Assembly: GCA_022495995.1 (NCBI GenBank)
Contig: JAFEMH010004903.1
Coordinates: forward strand, 122,963 to 186,962
Origin: Adenophora triphylla var. japonica
Lineage: Eukaryota; Streptophyta; Magnoliopsida; Asterales; Campanulaceae
Reading direction: 5' to 3'
DNA length: 64,000 nt
The notes under the pieces were generated by a model. The model did not search any database. It saw only the letters and a list, made by a program, of their open reading frames with translations, and was not told the origin of the DNA. Of this stretch, positions 32,671-44,536 are shown piece by piece. Positions within the stretch are counted from its first letter, which is position 1; each line of letters begins with the position of its first letter. Both the position numbers and the translations under genes were made by a program.

Positions 32671-35600
32671 TTGGATACTACTTGCCTAAAAATCGTAATT
32701 TGTGGGCAAGAGTATCAAGTTTGCTTTTCAATAATATTTAGTCAGTATTTTCCTTATCAATTCAGATTACTTATTTCAATCGAGAAAGAAAGCACCGTGA
32801 ATGTCATAGAAACATGCAACGAAAACGATTACTTCAAAGCACTTCGGTTTTCTGGAAACTTTCCTGTTTGGAAAATGATGCAAGCAAAATGATACTTACC
32901 TGGCTTGGGACTTGGAAAATACTTGCAAGGGATAACGGAACCACCACCGGTTCCCCCACCACACACGAATCATGGCCTAGGATACATCATTTCCATCCAC
33001 GATGGAGATGACGAAGAAGAATGGGACTTCACTCAAGTAAAGTGGGAAGGAACCGCATACAAAGGCCACAATGACCCAAAGGTCAAAAATTGCAACCTCG
33101 AGCCATATCGAAAGACACTCAATGGCTACTTTGTCCGAGAAGGGGAAAGCATCCCCTACTTTATCTTCTCAGAACCATGGATTGACGATAAAGGAAAGCG
33201 CCAACCGGGCTTTGAAATCTTCAGCGACTGCAATGCTTCACCAGATGAAACAGAGCCCGTCTTGCTAATCCCTAAAGATCTGTGGGGCACGAAGGCAGAA
33301 ATGACCAGCAAATGGGACTTTGTGTTGGGAGAAGATATGCAGCGACAGTTTGAAGACCTGTGCCTGTTAGAAGACAGCCAGATCTACGCAATCTCCAAGG
33401 GGGATGCTCCAACTATTGATTACACAAGGCTAATACAAAAATGTGATGAGCCAATTCTAAATTGGCACGTCACCAGAGGACCAGTTGTTGATGAAGACTT
33501 CATGATCAAAGAGCTTGGTTGCACTCCCCATCCCCGCAGGAAGATAGGCCCTGTAACTTTCACATTAGAATCAGGCTCCACCTCTGATAAACTCACTCAA
33601 GAGGAAATCGAGGCGGTGGCCGAGCATGTATTCCCTTACTTCCTTAATGAAAACTTTGATCTTTCTGAGTACCCTGAGATTGCTAACATAGTGAATGATG
33701 GATTAACTAATAATAATCAATATAACGAACACGTTAATAATGAATCATACGATGAGATAGATCAAGTAAACGAACAAATTTTAAAAGAATTAGCAAAGAA
33801 AGTAGGTCATTGTGGAAAGAATGGCCCTATTGACAACGAGGAAATGCAAACGGTTAATCTCGGAACATCAGAAGACCCCAGAGAAACAAAGATCGGCAAC
33901 TTCTTCAAGGGGGAAGACAGAGAAACCTTGATGCAGCTCCTCAGAGAATATGTCGACGTCTTCACTTGGTCCTACAATGATATGCCTGGGTTAAATCAGT
34001 CGATCGTAGAACACAAGATACCACTGCAACCCAACGCCAAGCCAGTCAAACAGAAACTGCGAAGAATCAAGCCCAAATGGTCAATGCAAGTAAAAAAGGA
34101 GATCATGAAGCTCTTGAACGTGGGGTTTATCAAAGTGATCGAGTATCCGGAATGGCTAGCAAACACGGTACAAGTAGCCAAGTCAAATGGGAAAATACGA
34201 GTCTGTGTCGATTTCAGAGACTTGAACAAGGCATCCCCTAAAGATGACTTCCCACTACCAAACATAGACATGTTGGTCGACGCCACAGCAGCATACGAAG
34301 TCCGCTCATTCGTTGATGGCTTCGCGGGGTATAACCAAATCCTCATGGCAGAGGAGGATCAGCACAAAACAGCATTCACCACACCTTGGGGGACGTTCTG
34401 TTACACGGTCATGCCGTTTGGTCACAAGAACGCTGGGGCTACTTACCAAAGGGCAGTCACGACACTATTCCATGACATGATCCACAAAGAAATAGAGGTA
34501 TACGTGGACGACATGATTATCCACTCAAAAGGAACAGAAGGTCAGCACTTCAGAGATCTCAGAAAATTCTTCAAACGACTGAGACAACACAAGATGAGGC
34601 TCAACCCCGCAAAATAGTCATTCCGAGTGGTCAAAGGGAAAGTCTTAGGGAACATGGTCACAGAGCGTGGCATAGAAGCAGACCCCGCCAAGATAAAGGC
34701 CATCATAGACATGCCTCCACCCAGAACGCAGAAAGAGGTAAAGGGATTTATGGGTAGACTCCAATATATCAGTCGATTCATCAATCAACTGACTACAATA
34801 TGCGATCCTATCTTCAAGCTACTTAAGAAAAATGCACCTCAAGAATGGACCGAGGAATGTCAAGAAGCATTCAAGGAAGTTAAGCATTACTTAACTTCCC
34901 TACCCATCCTGGTTCCACCACACAAGGAAAAGCCCTTAAAGCTAACCTCACGGTTACTGACAACACGCTAGGGGCTCTGCTCGCTCAAGAACAGCCAGCT
35001 TCACACACAGAGAATGCCATCTATTTTGTCAGTCGCAGGTTCCAAGGCAACGAAATCAATTACTCTCCACTCGAAAAATCTTGCGTCGCTCTTGTTTGGG
35101 TATCACAAAGACTAAAATCACTACATGGAAGCCTTCCCGGTTCGTCTCATTGCAAGAATGGATCCTTTGAAGTATATCCTAGACAAATCAAATTTGTCTT
35201 CGAGACTGGCTAAATGGTACTTCATGCTTGCGGGATATGATATCACTTACGTCACTCAGAAATCCGTCAGGGGGAGTGTATTCCCAGATCAGTTGGCCGA
35301 ATTTCCTTGTGACGAAGCGAAGGGGGAAGACCCGTGATTCCCTGATGAATACATAATGAGTATAGAAGACGAAAATAAGTGGCAATTATTTTTCGATGGC
35401 ACAGCCAACAAGAGAGGGTTCGGCATTGGAATGTTGTTGGTAGACCCTGACGACATATACAATCCACTAGCAATACGTCTTGACTTTGACGCCACCAACA
35501 ACACCGCAGAATATGAGGCTTGTATAGCGGGGCTTGAGGCAGCCCTAGAACGCAACGTGACTGAACTTGAGGTATTCGGGGACTCCCAGTTAATCATTAA

Positions 35601-37182
35601 TCAGACACTGAAGAAGTGGAGGATCCAAGATCCTACCCTTCAAAGATACAGTGCCCACCTCCAAGAGTTGGTGCAACAATTTCAGGATGTCTCATTCCAC
35701 TATCTTCCTAGGGACAAAAATCGGTTTGCTAACGCATTGGCTACACTCGCTTCCTTGGTCGAAATCCCTAAAGGAAAGGCAATCAAACCTTTCAAAATAA
35801 CACGGCATTCAACTCCTGCCTACTGTGCCATTATAGATCTCCATGACTGTAAAGACAAGTGGTTATTCGAATGTGCCATCGTTGAGGACTCCGGAGAGAA
35901 ACCATGGTACCATGATATTTGGCATTTCATCCTAGATGGAACCATCCCACCTGAAACAGACCAGAAGACTCAGATCGCTCTTAAGAGGCTGGCTGCTAAT
36001 TACTCCATCATTTCCGGCCGACTATTCAAGAATCATTCCCAAGGAAACCTCCTTTGCGCCACCGAAGAAGAGGCCCGAGAAATAATGGACCATGTTCATC
36101 AAGGCATATGTGGAACCCACATGAGCGGAAACATGCTCGCCAAAAATATCATCAGACAAGGGTACTTTTGGCTAACCATGGAAGCTGATTGTACCAAAAT
36201 GGTCAAGAAGTGCCATAAGTGTCAGATACACGCCAACCTTCAGCACGCACCGCCTTCCTTACTATACCCTATGACCTCACCTTGGCCGTTCTCGACATGG
36301 GGGATAGATGTGATTAGAAAGGTCACACCCACAAGAGCCAATGGACACTTTTTCGTCCTAGTAGCCATTGACTATTTCATTAAATGGGTCGAGGCCGGCT
36401 CCTACAAAGTTTTGAATGCCAGAAAGGTTGCAGAATTCATCAAACACAACATCATCTCCCGATACGGGGTCCCGCAAGATATGATATCCGATAATGGCTC
36501 ACACTTCGAGAAGGAAACCGATCACCTCCTAACCGAGTATAAAATCACAAGGCACTAGTCATCTCCTTACAGGCCTCAGACGAATGGAGCAGTTGAAGCC
36601 GCAAACAAGACAAGCGAAACCATCATCAGAAAAATGGCAATCACCGGGAAAGACTGGCCCGACAAGTTACCCTTCGCACTGTGGGGATACCACACATCAG
36701 TCCGAACACCCACAGGAGAGACTCCCTACGCCCTCACATTCGGAATGGTGGCTGTCTTGCCAATAGAATTGGAAATACCATCACTACGGGTTCTCCTAGA
36801 AAACCAAGTAAACGAAGTTGACCGGGTAGAAAGCAGATACGAAGAGTTAGCCTTGCTAGACGAAAGGAGGCTGAAAGCACCCGAGCACACTCAAGCTTAC
36901 CAAAGAAGAATGGCAAGAGCTTTCAATAAAAAGGTCAAGACAAGGAACATAAGGGTTGGCGACCTGGTTCTCCGCGAGCATCTTCCTGGACCTTTGAACC
37001 CGCTAGGCAAGTGGGGACCAAGATGGATAGGACCCTACATCGTAAAGAAGATATTCTCTGGGGGAGCCCTTCAGCTGGTAGACTTAGACGGAGATCAGCT
37101 ATCGAAGCCAGTCAACATGGACAAACTCAAGAAATACTTCGCGTGGCTTGGCCTCCTAAATGAAAAATGCTCGATAGGCTGA
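32671..37182 (+). pseudogene. pol of element 3: G-patch-like region, RT, RNase H, second RNase H, integrase
   Basis: A G-patch-like motif (GLGLGKYLQGITEP near 32905) opens the readable part; this normally follows protease in Tat elements, but no protease D(T/S)G motif is visible. RT has VCVDFRDLNKASPKDDFPLP and the catalytic YVDD (34501-34512). RNase H follows (about 34960-35340). The second RNase H (35380-35760) has FFDGTANKRGFG, NTAEYEAC and FGDSQLII, but NRFANALA shows Asn where Asp is usual. Integrase has H-x6-H and C-x2-C, then D (36307), D (36490) and E (36595). Breaks: TGA 32890, TAG 34615, about 1-nt shifts near 34945 and 35112, TGA 35335, TAG 36556. The last part (to 37182) has a PRWIGPYIV-type C-terminal domain. 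Confidence 0.85.
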
Positions 37183-37627
37183 AAATCCTGAAGGGGACGG
37201 CCTAGGCAAAAATTAGAGGTTGCACAAGAAAAGAAGCCCGCTAGATTGAAAACCCGAAAGGGCGGTCTAGGCAAAAGAAAGGGTGTACATAAAAAAAAAG
37301 AAAAGAAAAGAGAGGCCTTGTCTCGCGCGAGATTGCCCCTCGGCCTGGAACCGTATTTTGTCCTTTTTTCTCTCAAAAATGAACTACGTTAGACCTGAGC
37401 CTCTTTTTTAATTGCTGTAAAAGAGGAACGTAGGCAGCCTTCGGGTTCGGTCTAATCAAATAAATAAATCTAATTTTGTCATTTTATTAATCAAATGCAT
37501 TTTATTAATGACAAAAGGGAAATCCTAACCACAACGACTAATTTGCTAAGCTAACAATCTTGAAAAAAATAAATAATAAAATAAAACTATTGATCTATCA
37601 AAGCAATCTCTTGGTACTCCATAAAAT
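37183..37627 (+). other. Post-pol region of element 3
   Basis: Two copies of the post-pol hairpin (the first overlaps the end of pol at about 37169-37207, the second is at about 37237-37273), one B palindrome TCTCGCGCGAGA at 37321-37332, and a CTACG/CGTAGG hairpin at about 37380-37455. Then an AT-rich stretch with TTTTATTAATGACAAAAGGG. No gene. Confidence 0.65.
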
Positions 37628-39123
37628 CTAGCCTTTCATTGACTTGGTAGACCGGCGGACATGATCACCACCGTCTTCATGATCTTTCTTGCGCTTTGGG
37701 CCCTTCGAAGCAGAACATCCCTCGAGACTAGTAAAGACAGACTCCGAAAGCCTCTTGAAGATATTGGGCCTATCTAAAGCTTGTGTCTTCCCAGGCATCC
37801 CTTTGCCGCTCCTCTCATACCAATCCCCATCAACAAAATCCTGGGTTGGACAGTCCGTACATTAGCAGGATCAGACGAAGCCTCGCTCCTTCGCAAAATA
37901 CTGCTAGCTACAAAAGAATCCCCTAACAGTGAAAGCTGCAGATCATCAATCTTCTCCACACTAGGGTGACCGATATGAAGGAACCAAACCAAATACTTGT
38001 CAGATAAAAAGATGCTTGCATCAAAAGTTCAAAGGTTCGACTAGCGGTCCCGACTAGTTCCTTCACCCCATGCTTGAGCTAGCACCTGAGCAAACTCTAT
38101 GCCAATATAAGACACATCACGAGAGGCCCCTTCGAAAAGATAAGTGTCCTGCTGCTGACCAAACAGACGAAACACCCACTTGGGAAAATAAAAGAAGGAG
38201 TCTCGCAAGCCCGGGAGAACAACCCTGTCAAAACCCTTGGTATTGGCAACATACTTGTTCAATCTCCAATAAGGTGGACACCAAAGGATGTCAGTAGTTA
38301 CAGTCTTCGCAATCAGCTCAGCCCACTCATCCATCGAGAGATCCTTGATCAGTAACTTTTGTGTATGGTACGTGAATGGGGAATATTCCAACAGGGGACC
38401 TACCAACTTTAGGTGCTCCCTAAGCCAAATAGTCAACAAAAGAGGACTCCCTTGAGACATAGCACTGGTCTTATGCAACTCGTCAAGACCATGCAAGGTT
38501 TCACCCAAGATTAATGGAATAATGTTCCTAGAATGTTTCCTAGCTTGCAGAACAATTTCCACCAATTGGGAGTCAACCAAGCCATCCCTGCATGTGAACA
38601 AAACATCTCCGAAAAGAGAAAGGGCCAGAAAGTTCCATTTGTAAACATGAAAGGCGTCATCATCTGAATCTCCGCTGAATCGCTCAGGAAAAGAAGAACA
38701 ATCTACCCACCTGCGGTGAACCAACTCATAGCAAGTATCAAGGGGGATCCCTAGCAATTCATTCAAAGCCTCTGAATGATTCCTATTTTATTTAGGAACA
38801 GCAATCTCACCAGTCAAAGGCATATCCAAGATAATGGCAAATTCCTCTACAGTAGGCACCATCTCATTAAGAGAAAAATTGAAGAGATGGACAGAGGGAT
38901 CCCAAAATCGAGCAGCACCCTGCAAAAGATTCCAATCCGGTTGGAGGTTCTTCAAGGTGAAAAGGATTCTGAATCCGAATTCTGCTATGAACTTATTGCG
39001 AGATCGGTTGCGAAACGACCTCACGAAATCTCTTGATGCTTGCTTGAAGGCTTCAATCACTTCATAAGGCAAAGAAAAATCATCAACAATCATGGACGTT
39101 GGGGCAATCTCCTCGGAAGCCAT
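37628..39123 (-). pseudogene. Antisense DUF7745-like gene of element 3
   Basis: Starts at ATG 39123 (MASEEIAPTSMIVDDFSL). An N-terminal block with FVRSFRNRSRNKFIAEFGF and a core ARFWDPSVHLFNFSLNEMVP then TVEEFAIILDMP fits the DUF7745 pattern (WDP...F.F..E..PT.EE); family name from memory. It runs on through NELLGIPLDTCYELVHRRW to a region rich in Trp and Tyr (PPYWRLNKYVANTKGFD), and ends in a basic tail (KGPKRKKDHEDGG), a likely nuclear signal. A TAA at about 38798 interrupts it, but element 4 has a Tyr codon there, so the stop is recent. Further stops lie at 38041 and just after, plus a frameshift toward the end. TATA box and palindromes lie upstream. Function unknown. Confidence 0.65.
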
Positions 39124-39220
39124 GGATCACAGGGTTGAAAAAGAAGACAAGAACTCCACCCTATAAGAACATTTCTAGAGTTTGAAAGGTTGGGATGTGT
39201 TATCTGACCGGACTACAGGG

Positions 39221-39319
39221 TGTTTTTATAGGGAAAACTGACAAAATCCCATTCGAAGAAGGAAAAGGATTCTGCCTGGGTAGCGTGTCTCATGCGAGAT
39301 GCCTTGTCCCGCGCGACAC
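39221..39319 (-). promoter_or_regulatory. Antisense promoter of DUF7745-like gene: TATA box and B palindromes
   Basis: TATAAAAACA at 39230-39221 lies about 100 bp before the ATG. Upstream of it are GTCTCATGCGAGAT (39287-39300) and TGTCCCGCGCGACAC (39305-39319), both B-type palindromes with small changes. Element 4 has the same arrangement at 51544-51640. Confidence 0.7.
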
Positions 39320-39654
39320 ACATCCCTTCGGCAAAAACAGCAACAGTTCTGCACAAACAATCTAGCCCCGACTTGACGAAGCAAGTCTCGAAAACCTGCA
39401 CGTAAAGTTCCTAACATGCAGTGCAACACCAAAATTAGGCTCAAAACTGTGGCCTAAATGGCCATTTCATTTCCAACTACGGAAGTCGAGAAAATTAAAA
39501 AACTAATTAATTAGACCTAGGACTAGGAATTAAGAAAACCATGTTTTTGTGCCATCTACGTGCTAACAAGTACCAAAAATAAAGAAAAAATTGTCTGGGC
39601 CCACACGGCCAATATTTACAAATCCTCAGAAAACAAATGGGGAGAAAAGGGGGA

Positions 39655-41909
39655 TCAAGCCATCAGGTCACCCGAGCCGCCGGCACCTCCGCCTTCACCA
39701 CCATTGGGGCTGTCGTCCCTCCTCGACCGCTTGGCTCCACAAGTCGGGGTCACCGCAGAGGCCACCGTCGAAGCTGCCAAAGATGCTTCCTGAAACAGCC
39801 GCTCGGACAGGTCCGACACAAGGGACAACAATCCCGCCATCTTGCTCGCCCCACGGTTGTAATCAGTCGCGAACATAGTGATCTGACAACAAAAGAAAAG
39901 AGATGTTCAGATGAAGTCGGACATATACACTTATATGAACGAATATGTGAAATAGTATGAACAGAAACGTATCGAGGAGACATCAGATGGAAGGCGATAA
40001 CCCTCGGGAATATGATCTGGAATCGGGATGTGGCCCATCATCGGCATACTCCCTATCATATATGTGTAGCTCAGAGGACCATAATCTGGCGAGAAAGGGA
40101 GAGGACCGGCATACTGGGAAGAAGTGCTAGGGGCTGACGAACCTGAGGCGGAGGCAGAGGTGGAACCCCGAGCAAGCGATCGCCTAGCACCCACCGGCAG
40201 AGGACCCATCAGCCGAGGCAAGAACTCCTCATAGGAAGCTCCTCGGACAACACGAGTCGTAGCCGCACAACCCTCCACAAGAGCGGCATAACCATCATCA
40301 GGAATGAAGTGGGTGGGGTACACCGCCCTGGGTGGATCCGCTGGCACCCTGTATGGCAGTAAACCTTTGCCATGATGAGGGAAGACTCGCTCGCCCAAAT
40401 ACATGGTATCGCCCTCCAGAGATACCAACATCCTCTGCATCGCAGTGGCATCCCAAGCACGATGAACCTCCCATTCCACCAAGGTCCATGGATAAAGGCC
40501 CAGCCGCTCATACTCAAAGGCGTCCAACATGGCCCGCGCCTCTGCTACCGTCAGGGTCCACTCCTGATCCTCCTCCTCATCAACACTCCGATTGGGGTGG
40601 CTCCACCTCCTGATATCCGGGAACAAAGGGGTCTGGCTATCCAACTCAAACTTATACAGTCCAAAGACAACATAGCCCCATATCTGTACAAGAAAATAGA
40701 ACAGATTCAGTACGAAATACAGATAAAGAGTACAGATAAAGGATAGAGACAGAATCAAGAGCATACCTCCCAAGCATAAGAATACCCTGATAGAGTATCC
40801 TTGGTGTGCCTACACGCCTCGTCCATGGCGTGATAGCAAAAGGCCAGCCCCACTGAGCCCCAATCATAAGTCCTCACATCATCCAAATCAACCAACAAAC
40901 CCAAGAGAGAGAGACGGGCCGTAGAAGAATGGTTCACAAAAATGGTCTCTGAAAGAATGTACCAGAGGGCACCCCGCACCAATCGATTAGTGTCCACATT
41001 CGGCTTCTCCGCATAAGTCTCAAGTTGACCCCAGAGAGGTGACAGCTCAACAGCAAACCCCTTAATCTTGTTGGGATAAACCAATCAGCCGCTCCATATA
41101 GCCGGACTCGCAGCTTATAACTCGCAGCCTTTGGGAGGGGCTCACCGGTGAACTCTAGCCCCATAATAGCAAGAAAATCCATCGGAGTCATAGCGGCTTC
41201 CCGAACGCGGATGCACGGTGTGAGTAGTATCCCACCACCTCTCCCGGATTACCTGAAGAACTTGGGGAGTACGTCTCATCCCTTGGAGGTTATCAACGAA
41301 GGTCAAAAGCCCCGTTTGAGCCATCCTAGCTCGAATCCCATTGAGGCCCTTGATCTTATCCCACAAAGCTCGGGCCAATTTTGGACTCCCACGACAGTTT
41401 TTCGTCGGCCTGTACGACTGCAAAATAGAGGTAAAGCAAAAGAGCAATGTTAGACAACATCCGATGGCAAATAATTCAAAGAAATAGAAGAAATTTCTCA
41501 TTGAGGCATTATCGAACACTTGGAGTGCGCACAAGAAAATCATGCCCCAAGATGCATTTGACTACCCGAATCAACCCCTCCTACAATCCATGATATGTAG
41601 GGGACTCATACGCACACAACGGACAACAAACATCTAACAAATTCAACAAAAACGAAGCATGCAAGGTAGAACCAAGTTCTAGACAAAAAAAAACAAAGAA
41701 AAACTGCCATTGATGAAATTGGGATTCAAAAAGCATGGATTCGAATGCAATGCAATACAAGAAACAAGAATTGAGAGAGAAGCACTTATAAAACCTTCAC
41801 GAACGGCAGTAGAAATGTGCACGTCCCTATCAAAAGTGAGGTCGTCGCGGGGAAAATCTTTTCCAAAAAAATAACTCCCCAAAATTGGATTTTTTCTTTC
41901 TTGAGCCAT
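39655..41909 (-). pseudogene. Antisense PMD gene of element 3, four exons
   Basis: Exon 1 41909-41790 (MAQERKNPILGS, then RDDLTFDRDVHISTAVREG). Exon 2 41417-40767 carries the PMD core: RGSPKLARALWDKIKGLNG, LLTFVDNLQGM, RWWDTTHTVH. Exon 3 40683-39973 begins IWGYVVFGLYKFELD, includes EWTLTVAEARAMLDAFEYE and a Ser-rich stretch (STSASASGSSAPSTSS). Exon 4 39882-39655 ends with a basic patch (AKRSRRDDS) and a Gly-rich tail. Acceptors end in CAG. Donor 2 is GTATGC, but donors 1 and 3 read ATAAGT and ATACGT where element 4 has GTAAGA and GTATGT, so splicing of this copy is probably lost. Exon 2 is also frameshifted near 41200 and 41090. PMD proteins act in the nucleus in known plant cases; the role here is unknown. 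Confidence 0.75.
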
Positions 41910-42080
41910 TGATTTTGGAAGGAGGAAGGATTGAGGGTTGATTGGGATAAGAAATCAACAAGCAAACACACGAAAAATCACAGGGAAAATTCGCCTTGGC
42001 TCAAGCTAAGGAGGGAAATATGAAAAGAGGTGTTTCAAAATGAAACAACAGCTGCTGTTATATTGCCCCGACAGTAGAAG

Positions 42081-42113
42081 TGTCGCACGAGACAAGGTAT
42101 CTCGCGCGAGATA
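42081..42113 (-). promoter_or_regulatory. B palindrome pair upstream of PMD gene in element 3
   Basis: TGTCGCACGAGACA (42081-42094) and TATCTCGCGCGAGATA (42098-42113), 172 bp upstream of the ATG. A CAGCAGCTGCTG palindrome lies between them and the gene at about 42049-42060. Confidence 0.7.
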
Positions 42114-42349
42114 TACCTTCTGGAATTGTACGATTTTGTCCCCGACAATAAGCATCTACACAACGTCAAAATTCAAAATTTTGACACATTTACCCTTGGA
42201 AATGATACACTAGCAAGGAAACGTGGAAAAATCGGCACCGCAAGTCACAGAACGAGCCGAACGTGACACCCGCATGATTGCCCGGTACGGCACCAGTCGC
42301 CCAAAAAAGTGATTGATCCAGAGATCAACCCATTTCACATGATTCAGAG

Positions 42350-42790
42350 CCCAAAAAGGTGGATCATCAAAAGAAAAGCCCGGTCCAATGCCCAGACAGG
42401 TGGATCGTCAACAGAAAAGCTCGGTCCAACGCCCAGACAGGTGGATCGTTAACAGAAAAGCCTGGTCCAACGCCCAGACAGGTGGATCGTCAACAGAAAA
42501 GCCTGGTCAAATGCCCAGACAGGTGGATCGTCAAATTAAAAGCCCGGTCCAATGCCCAGACATGTGGATCGTCATCACAAAAGCCCGATTCAATGCCCAA
42601 ACAGGTGAATCGTCATCCTCAACAACAAAAAGCCCGATTTGGAGCCCAGACAGGCAAATCGTCACAAAACCGACAGGACTCAAAGGACCGGACAGGTAAG
42701 CCTTTGTTTTCTAAACATATTTCCCTGCAGGTTCGGAGCCTAGACAGGCGAATCTTCAGACAAACAGGTATATTCAGAATTGGGTCTTCA
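42350..42790. repeat. Minisatellite of family B, about 40-bp unit, about nine copies
   Basis: AGGTGGATCGTC, AAAAGC(C/T)CGGTCCAA and GCCCAGAC repeat at steps of about 40-42 bp, with decayed copies to 42790. The long open frames across it come from the repeat and are not genes. Element 4 carries the matching array in reverse (48120-48500). Confidence 0.85.
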
Positions 42791-43024
42791 TTTGATTCCT
42801 CAGTATGAAATTACCTTTTCAAAACAAAATCTCCTCGATTTTCAAAATGATTTTCAAAATACCTAAAGCAGCCTTTTCGTGTTTTGGAGTTGAACAAGGT
42901 TATGGTCAGATTCTTCGATAGAGATATGTAGGAAGCCGTGCGGCCCGATCATCCCGATGTTCAGAATGATGTCTTTTCTATCATTGACATGACTTCTTCC
43001 ATAAGACTTATCGATGAGGGGCTC
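42791..43024 (+). other. 3' untranslated end and polypurine tract of element 3
   Basis: A hairpin copy (GTTATGGTC...GATATGTAGGAAGCCG, about 42895-42945) with one changed arm base is followed by ACTTCTTCCATAAGACTTAT and the polypurine tract GATGAGGGGCTC (43013-43024), which abuts the LTR. Confidence 0.65.
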
Positions 43025-44009
43025 TATAGACACCCCATTCTGAACCCATCGGATCACATTTATATCGCTCTAAGTCTTGCTTTGAGTCATGAAGTAGAAA
43101 TCCACCATTTCGTCATGTTTCGTTAAGTTTTGACTAACCACCGTTAGTTTGGGACTAAAATGCATACGAGATAACGAGGGAAGGGCAGAATTTTCCACAG
43201 ACTGCAATATCTCGCGCGGAATTGCGTGTCTCATGCGAGATAAAGGAGTTCTGCAGAATGCATATAGCAGTTTCCTCATCGATTTCAACCTCTTTTCGGG
43301 ATAAAACTTCATCCATCTGGCCAACCAATGAATTTTGGAGTCTGGAACCTTCCTAGGAGTGTTTTACATCTCCACCTTTACCACTCTAACACCTATAAAT
43401 ACTTGAAGACTTTCAGTATTTTGAGAGCCCTGGAACAGGTCCACAATCCCCCTACATTTACTTGTTTCTCTCCTTGAAAGATTCCTGTAAATCACCCCTA
43501 AAATCACTTAAAAGTTTGTTTGCCAACCTTGTTGATAAATAAACATCAAGATCCGAGTCAAGGACTGAGGCGAAGCTCTATCCGTGTCAAGATTCGACTC
43601 TAAACTTGAGTCGAAACTCTGCCCGAATCACCTCACGCAAGGTAACCTCTATTTTCTTTCTAATTGATTGTTAGAGTGGTATAAATACATATAATCTAGG
43701 ATCGGCCTAGAGCCTCCCTAAATCATGGGGATGGTCTCGAAGCAATCGATCCTACATTCCGTTTAACCCCGTTAAATGGATCCTATTTTATTTGAAATCT
43801 TCTTTTTTTTGAAAACCTCTCTTTTCTTTAGCAAGACCGATCTCCGGATTGGGTGGAATGGGTGCTCCTTGACCTTCCCATTCCATAACCTAAGCCCCGA
43901 ACCCAAAAATCTCTTTCAAAATGGTTTTTCTATGTTTTCAGAATGAATAATATAGGTGGCGACTCAAAAGATGTTCAAAAAAGGGTAAAGAAATCCGCGC
44001 ATCGCTACA
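43025..44009 (+). repeat. 3' LTR of element 3 (985 bp)
   Basis: Starts TATAGACACC (expected TGTAGACACC, as in element 4) and ends GCATCGCTACA. B palindromes at 43207-43222 and 43227-43242; TATAAATA at 43394-43401. The last 382 bp match the 5' LTR remnant. Confidence 0.85.
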
Positions 44010-44536
44010 CTCGGTAAATTGAGGCATTATCTGTTATCGCATACGGTGTATCTAGTGTCAAAGATGGACCCCATCAAATGCCTATTTGATATGCCTTCTC
44101 TGTCTTCGAGGCTCGCGATGTGGTCCTTCTTCTTAGCCGAGTTTGATATCAAATTTATGACCCGCAAGGCAATCAAGGGCCAAGCCTTGTCAGACCATTT
44201 GGCAGATTTTCCGAGCTCAGAGGCACGCGGACTCGAACCCCAGTTTCCGGATGATGAGATTTTTATGGTAGAGGGTATAGACCATTGGCAATTATTTTCG
44301 ATGGTGCCGACAATAAGAGAGGCAATGGTATCGGTATGGTGTTGGTTGACCCAAAGGATGTGCACACCCCCATCGCTATCAAGTTGAATTTCCCGGCTAC
44401 AAACAACGCCGCGGAATATGAAGCTTGCATAGCCGGCCTCGAGGCACCTCTGGAGAGAAATGTCAAAGAGTTAGAGGTATATGGAGACTCTCAGCTAATA
44501 ATCAACCAGGTGTCCAATAAGTGTAAAACAGTGGAC
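44010..44536 (+). pseudogene. Fragment of an older gypsy pol: RNase H and second RNase H
   Basis: Reads LSSRLAMWSFFLAEFDIKFM, ALSDHLADFPSSEARG, then after a frameshift DGADNKRGNGIGMVLVDPKD, NNAAEYEACIAGLEAPLERN and GDSQLIINQVSNKCKTVD, where it stops at the LTR of element 4. It is closer to the A-family pol of element 2 (NQVSNKWKAVD) than to family B. Both neighbours are B elements pointing toward it, so it marks the insertion target. Confidence 0.8.

Larger units (their letters stand above)
30130..44009 (+). mobile_element. Element 3: family B Tat-type retrotransposon, nearly complete
   Basis: Order in plus sense: 5' LTR remnant, PBS, leader, short gag, pol, doubled hairpin, antisense DUF7745-like gene, antisense PMD gene, 40-bp array, polypurine tract, 3' LTR. 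It is the least decayed copy: gag is open and pol is broken by only a few stops and frameshifts. The first 600 bp of the 5' LTR are missing at the junction with element 2. The 3' flank is CTCGG of the older gypsy fragment. Confidence 0.85.

Noticed and set aside
42359..42808. 149-residue open frame with repeated GGSLTEKPG-like phrases
   Set aside because: Made by the 40-bp minisatellite; no start context and no similar frame in the element 4 array.
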